Positions 5,174 to 6,652 of a stretch of 6,652 nucleotides of DNA are shown one piece after another (the stretch's first letter is position 1; each line of letters begins with the position of its first letter). The notes below the pieces were generated by a model. It ran no database searches and was not told the DNA's origin. It saw only the letters and a program-made list of their open reading frames with translations. Origin of the DNA: an uncultured Butyricicoccus sp. (GTDB taxonomy: Bacteria > Bacillota > Clostridia > Oscillospirales > Butyricicoccaceae); the NCBI GenBank assembly GCA_900555465.1, contig USLE01000077.1, positions 1 to 6,652 on the forward strand. The letters run 5' to 3'. A program made the translations under genes and the position numbers.

Positions 5174-5200
5174 TTGTCTGCCCCTTGATCCGGCAGACGA
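5174..5200 (+). promoter_or_regulatory. Leader hairpin just upstream of the DUF368 ribosome binding site
   Basis: A nine-bp stem with one G-T pair (5174-5182 with 5192-5200) and a nine-base loop ends five bases before AAAAGGAG (5206-5213). It carries no T tract, so it is not a terminator by itself. It could stabilise the messenger or tune ribosome access. A smaller hairpin (5134-5149, GTGCGC-AGCC-GCGCAT) lies upstream in the same leader. Confidence 0.4.
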
Positions 5201-5223
5201 ATGATAAAAGGAGTACCGGCACA

Positions 5224-6018
5224 ATGAAGGAATTATTCTTGACCGCGGCAAAAGGTGCCGTCATCGGCGGGACCATGCTCATCCCCGGGGTAAGCGGCGG
5301 GTCTATGGCAATGATGATGGGGATCTATGACAAACTGATCATGGCGGTCAGCAATTTCCGGAAGGATATGAAAAAGAACTTTTTCTTCCTGCTCTGGTTC
5401 TGCATCGGCGCAGGGCTGGGGATGCTGATCATCGCGCGCCCCCTGCTGCATCTGCTGGAGGTCTTCCCCTATCCAACCCAGTTCTTTTTTATCGGTGCGG
5501 TCGTGGGCTGCGTCCCTATGATCTACCGAAAAGCGCAAATTTCCGGGTTTTCCTGGCATATCCCCGTTTATATCGCGATCGGCATCGGTGCGGTCTTTCT
5601 GGTCAGCCTGGCCTCTGCCGGGCCGCACGGCGGCGCGGGACAGAGCGCACAGCCGCTTTATCTGGTGGTCGCAGGCATAGTAGCCGCAGCGGCGCTGGTC
5701 CTGCCGGGCATCAGTGTTTCCTACCTGCTGCTGATGTTCAATCTGTATGACAGCACGATGCAAGCGATCAGCGGACTGCAGATCACGTTTCTCCTGCCGC
5801 TGCTCATCGGCCTCTGCATCGGCATTATCGTGACCACAAAGCTGCTCGACCAACTGATGCACCGCCATCCGCGCGCAACCTATCTGATCATCCTTGGATT
5901 CATGCTGGCCTCTGTGCTCGAGGTGTTCCCCGGCGTACCGCCGGTCAGTCAATGGCTGGTCTGCGTGATCACACTCCTTTCCGGCTTTTTTGTGATCTAT
6001 CTGGTCTCGCGCGAATGA
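5224..6018 (+). CDS. DUF368-family membrane protein (PopT-like undecaprenyl-phosphate translocase)
   Basis: The 264-residue protein is a multi-span membrane protein with the two diagnostic half-repeat loops of DUF368: PGVSGGSMAMMMGIYD (21-36) and PGISVSYLLLMFNLYD (161-176). Each follows a hydrophobic helix, giving the internal pseudo-symmetry of the family. DUF368 proteins (PopT) and DedA proteins (UptA) were reported in 2023 to return undecaprenyl phosphate to the cytoplasmic face of the membrane, recycling the carrier for peptidoglycan and other wall polymers. Length and motifs fit. One oddity is Val where the second loop commonly has Gly (PGIS-V-S rather than PGIS-G-S). The ATG at 5224 is chosen because AAAAGGAG ends ten bases upstream. 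A TTG 39 bases earlier, in the leader hairpin, is in frame but has no ribosome site. The gene has its own promoter and terminator and stands alone. Its closeness to the two-component operon suggests an envelope theme but does not prove a link. Confidence 0.88.
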   Translation: MKELFLTAAKGAVIGGTMLIPGVSGGSMAMMMGIYDKLIMAVSNFRKDMKKNFFFLLWFCIGAGLGMLIIARPLLHLLEVFPYPTQFFFIGAVVGCVPMIYRKAQISGFSWHIPVYIAIGIGAVFLVSLASAGPHGGAGQSAQPLYLVVAGIVAAAALVLPGISVSYLLLMFNLYDSTMQAISGLQITFLLPLLIGLCIGIIVTTKLLDQLMHRHPRATYLIILGFMLASVLEVFPGVPPVSQWLVCVITLLSGFFVIYLVSRE

Positions 6019-6049
6019 GCACGGCCGCGGGACAGGCCCTTCAGAATAC

Positions 6050-6079
6050 AACCGCACCCGTTGCCCGGGTGCGGTTTTT
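6050..6079 (+). terminator. Intrinsic terminator of the DUF368 gene
   Basis: An 11-bp stem (6050-6060 with 6066-6076) with a five-base loop ends in a T run (6075-6079), starting 31 bp after the stop codon. It is a standard GC-rich hairpin with a U tail. Confidence 0.88.
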
Positions 6080-6087
6080 GTATATGT

Positions 6088-6156
6088 TGCGCCGCTCTCC
6101 CGGCGCAGACAGCAACGCATAACTGCCGCCGCCCCGCACCGGGCGGCTTTTCTTTT
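6088..6156 (+). terminator. Two further hairpins; the second is a likely back-up terminator
   Basis: The first hairpin (TGCGCCG 6088-6094 with CGGCGCA 6101-6107, loop CTCTCC) has no T tract. The second (GCCGCCC 6128-6134 with GGGCGGC 6141-6147, six-base loop) is followed by TTTTCTTTT and looks like a terminator. With the one at 6050 they make three hairpins in about 100 bp between two co-directional genes, insulating the transporter gene from its neighbour. The rest of the gap, from 6157 to the promoter at 6257, shows nothing I can interpret. Confidence 0.6.
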
Positions 6157-6256
6157 GCATTTCGCGGCAATTTTCCTATCCGGCCACAAAAACAAGGGCC
6201 GACCCGTAACTTTATCCCAGATGCCGTCAAGCCGGTCGATACAAACTGCATGCGGA

Positions 6257-6285
6257 TTGTGTTTTCTCTGCGGCTTTGCTATAAT
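6257..6285 (+). promoter_or_regulatory. Promoter of the formate/nitrite transporter gene
   Basis: A perfect -10 TATAAT (6280-6285) is preceded directly by TGC, giving an extended -10. A partial -35, TTGTGT (6257-6262), is 17 bp upstream. Transcription would start near 6292, about 30 bases before the ATG. No phased AACA repeats are present. Confidence 0.75.
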
Positions 6286-6321
6286 AAAACCATACTTTTT
6301 GACAGAAGGGGTTACAAAACA

Positions 6322-6652
6322 ATGGCTGACCGACTCACAGCAAGGGCCGCGCTGGGCACGGCGCTTTCCGGCGTGCTGGCCGGGGTACTGATCTCCATCG
6401 GCGGCACGGTGAATTTATCCATCGAAAACCGGGTGCTCGGCGCCTGTTTTTTCAGCATCGGGCTGTTTTTTGTCGTATCCATGCGGCTGTGGCTGTTCAC
6501 CGGCAAGGTCGGCTGGCTGTGCCGTAACGGCTTGACCTACGCCGTGCAGCTGCTGATGACGCTTGCAGGCAACTTCATGGGTACGCTGTGCGTCGCGCTG
6601 CTGCTGCGGCAGACGCGGGCGGCGGACGGACTCGTGCAGCGCGCTGCCGAGC
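6322..6652 (+). CDS. Formate/nitrite transporter (FNT) family channel, N-terminal part
   Basis: The first 110 codons are present, and the gene runs off the end of the window. The protein shows the FNT opening pattern. A first helix leads into GVLISIGGTVNLS (21-33), a second helix ACFFSIGLFFVVSMRLWLFTGK (41-62) carries the LFTGK/LFTGN-type signature, and a third helix has TLAGNFMGTL (80-89), matching the 'GN..G' segment. FNT proteins are pentameric inner-membrane channels for small anions such as formate, nitrite, hydrosulfide, lactate or acetate. In a fermentative anaerobe, formate is a reasonable guess for the substrate, but the selectivity residues in the C-terminal half are outside the window. 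The start follows AGAAGGGG ten bases upstream and its own extended -10 promoter. The N-terminus is short, with few residues before the first helix. Confidence 0.8.
   Translation, partial: MADRLTARAALGTALSGVLAGVLISIGGTVNLSIENRVLGACFFSIGLFFVVSMRLWLFTGKVGWLCRNGLTYAVQLLMTLAGNFMGTLCVALLLRQTRAADGLVQRAAE

Noticed and set aside
5162..5213. TPP-riboswitch-like words (GCTGAGA, then TTGATCCGG 16 bases on) before the DUF368 gene
   Set aside because: The conserved AATGCC-GCG-AGGGA part and the closing P1 helix are missing, a strong local hairpin uses the same bases, and the gene has no tie to thiamine.
5201..5227. Eight-residue leader peptide frame overlapping the DUF368 ATG
   Set aside because: No ribosome site upstream, and it contains the DUF368 ribosome site itself.
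5233..6195. Minus-strand open frame of 320 codons opposite the DUF368 gene
   Set aside because: It is antisense to a well-motifed membrane protein and has no ribosome site or family pattern.

Overview
The window looks like chromosomal DNA from a GC-rich member of the Clostridia, probably a gut Oscillospiraceae or Ruminococcaceae-type Firmicute. This is inferred from strong AGGAGG-type ribosome binding sites, short AT-rich promoters between GC-rich genes, U-tailed hairpin terminators, and several uncharacterised protein families I associate with that group. No rRNA, tRNA, CRISPR or mobile element is visible.

Layout. Positions 1-219 hold the 3' end of a threonine ammonia-lyase gene (+), closed by a terminator that also works for the opposite strand. 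From 299 to 4801 everything is on the minus strand, in three transcription units. The unit furthest right (4801 down to 1619) encodes an uncharacterised 7-8 TM protein, an OmpR/PhoB-family response regulator, its sensor histidine kinase (ATGA overlap) and an uncharacterised two-TM protein, and ends at a strong terminator. The middle unit (1450 to 598) encodes a 76-residue protein made of five exact 11-residue repeats and a six-helix membrane protein made of three repeated helical hairpins. The left unit (403 to 299) encodes a 34-residue single-span membrane peptide. To the right, on the plus strand, lie a DUF368 (PopT-like undecaprenyl-phosphate translocase) gene and the start of a formate/nitrite transporter gene, each with its own promoter.

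Main discovery. All three minus-strand units start from the same promoter design. Four hexamers related to (T/G/C)(T/A)AACA are spaced at exactly 11 bp. Nine bases after the last one comes a -10 element (TATGAT, TATGAT or TAAAGT), and there is no recognisable -35. Each block is 54 bp long. This geometry matches sites of PhoP/PhoB/WalR-type regulators, and one block controls the operon that encodes such a regulator. The simplest reading is a self-activating two-component system whose local regulon consists of membrane proteins: the 7-8 TM protein, the two-TM protein, the amphipathic 11-mer repeat protein, the triple-hairpin protein and the tiny membrane peptide. The two plus-strand promoters have -35 elements and lack the box, so they appear to lie outside this regulon. 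The signal sensed is unknown; a membrane or envelope role is inferred from the products.
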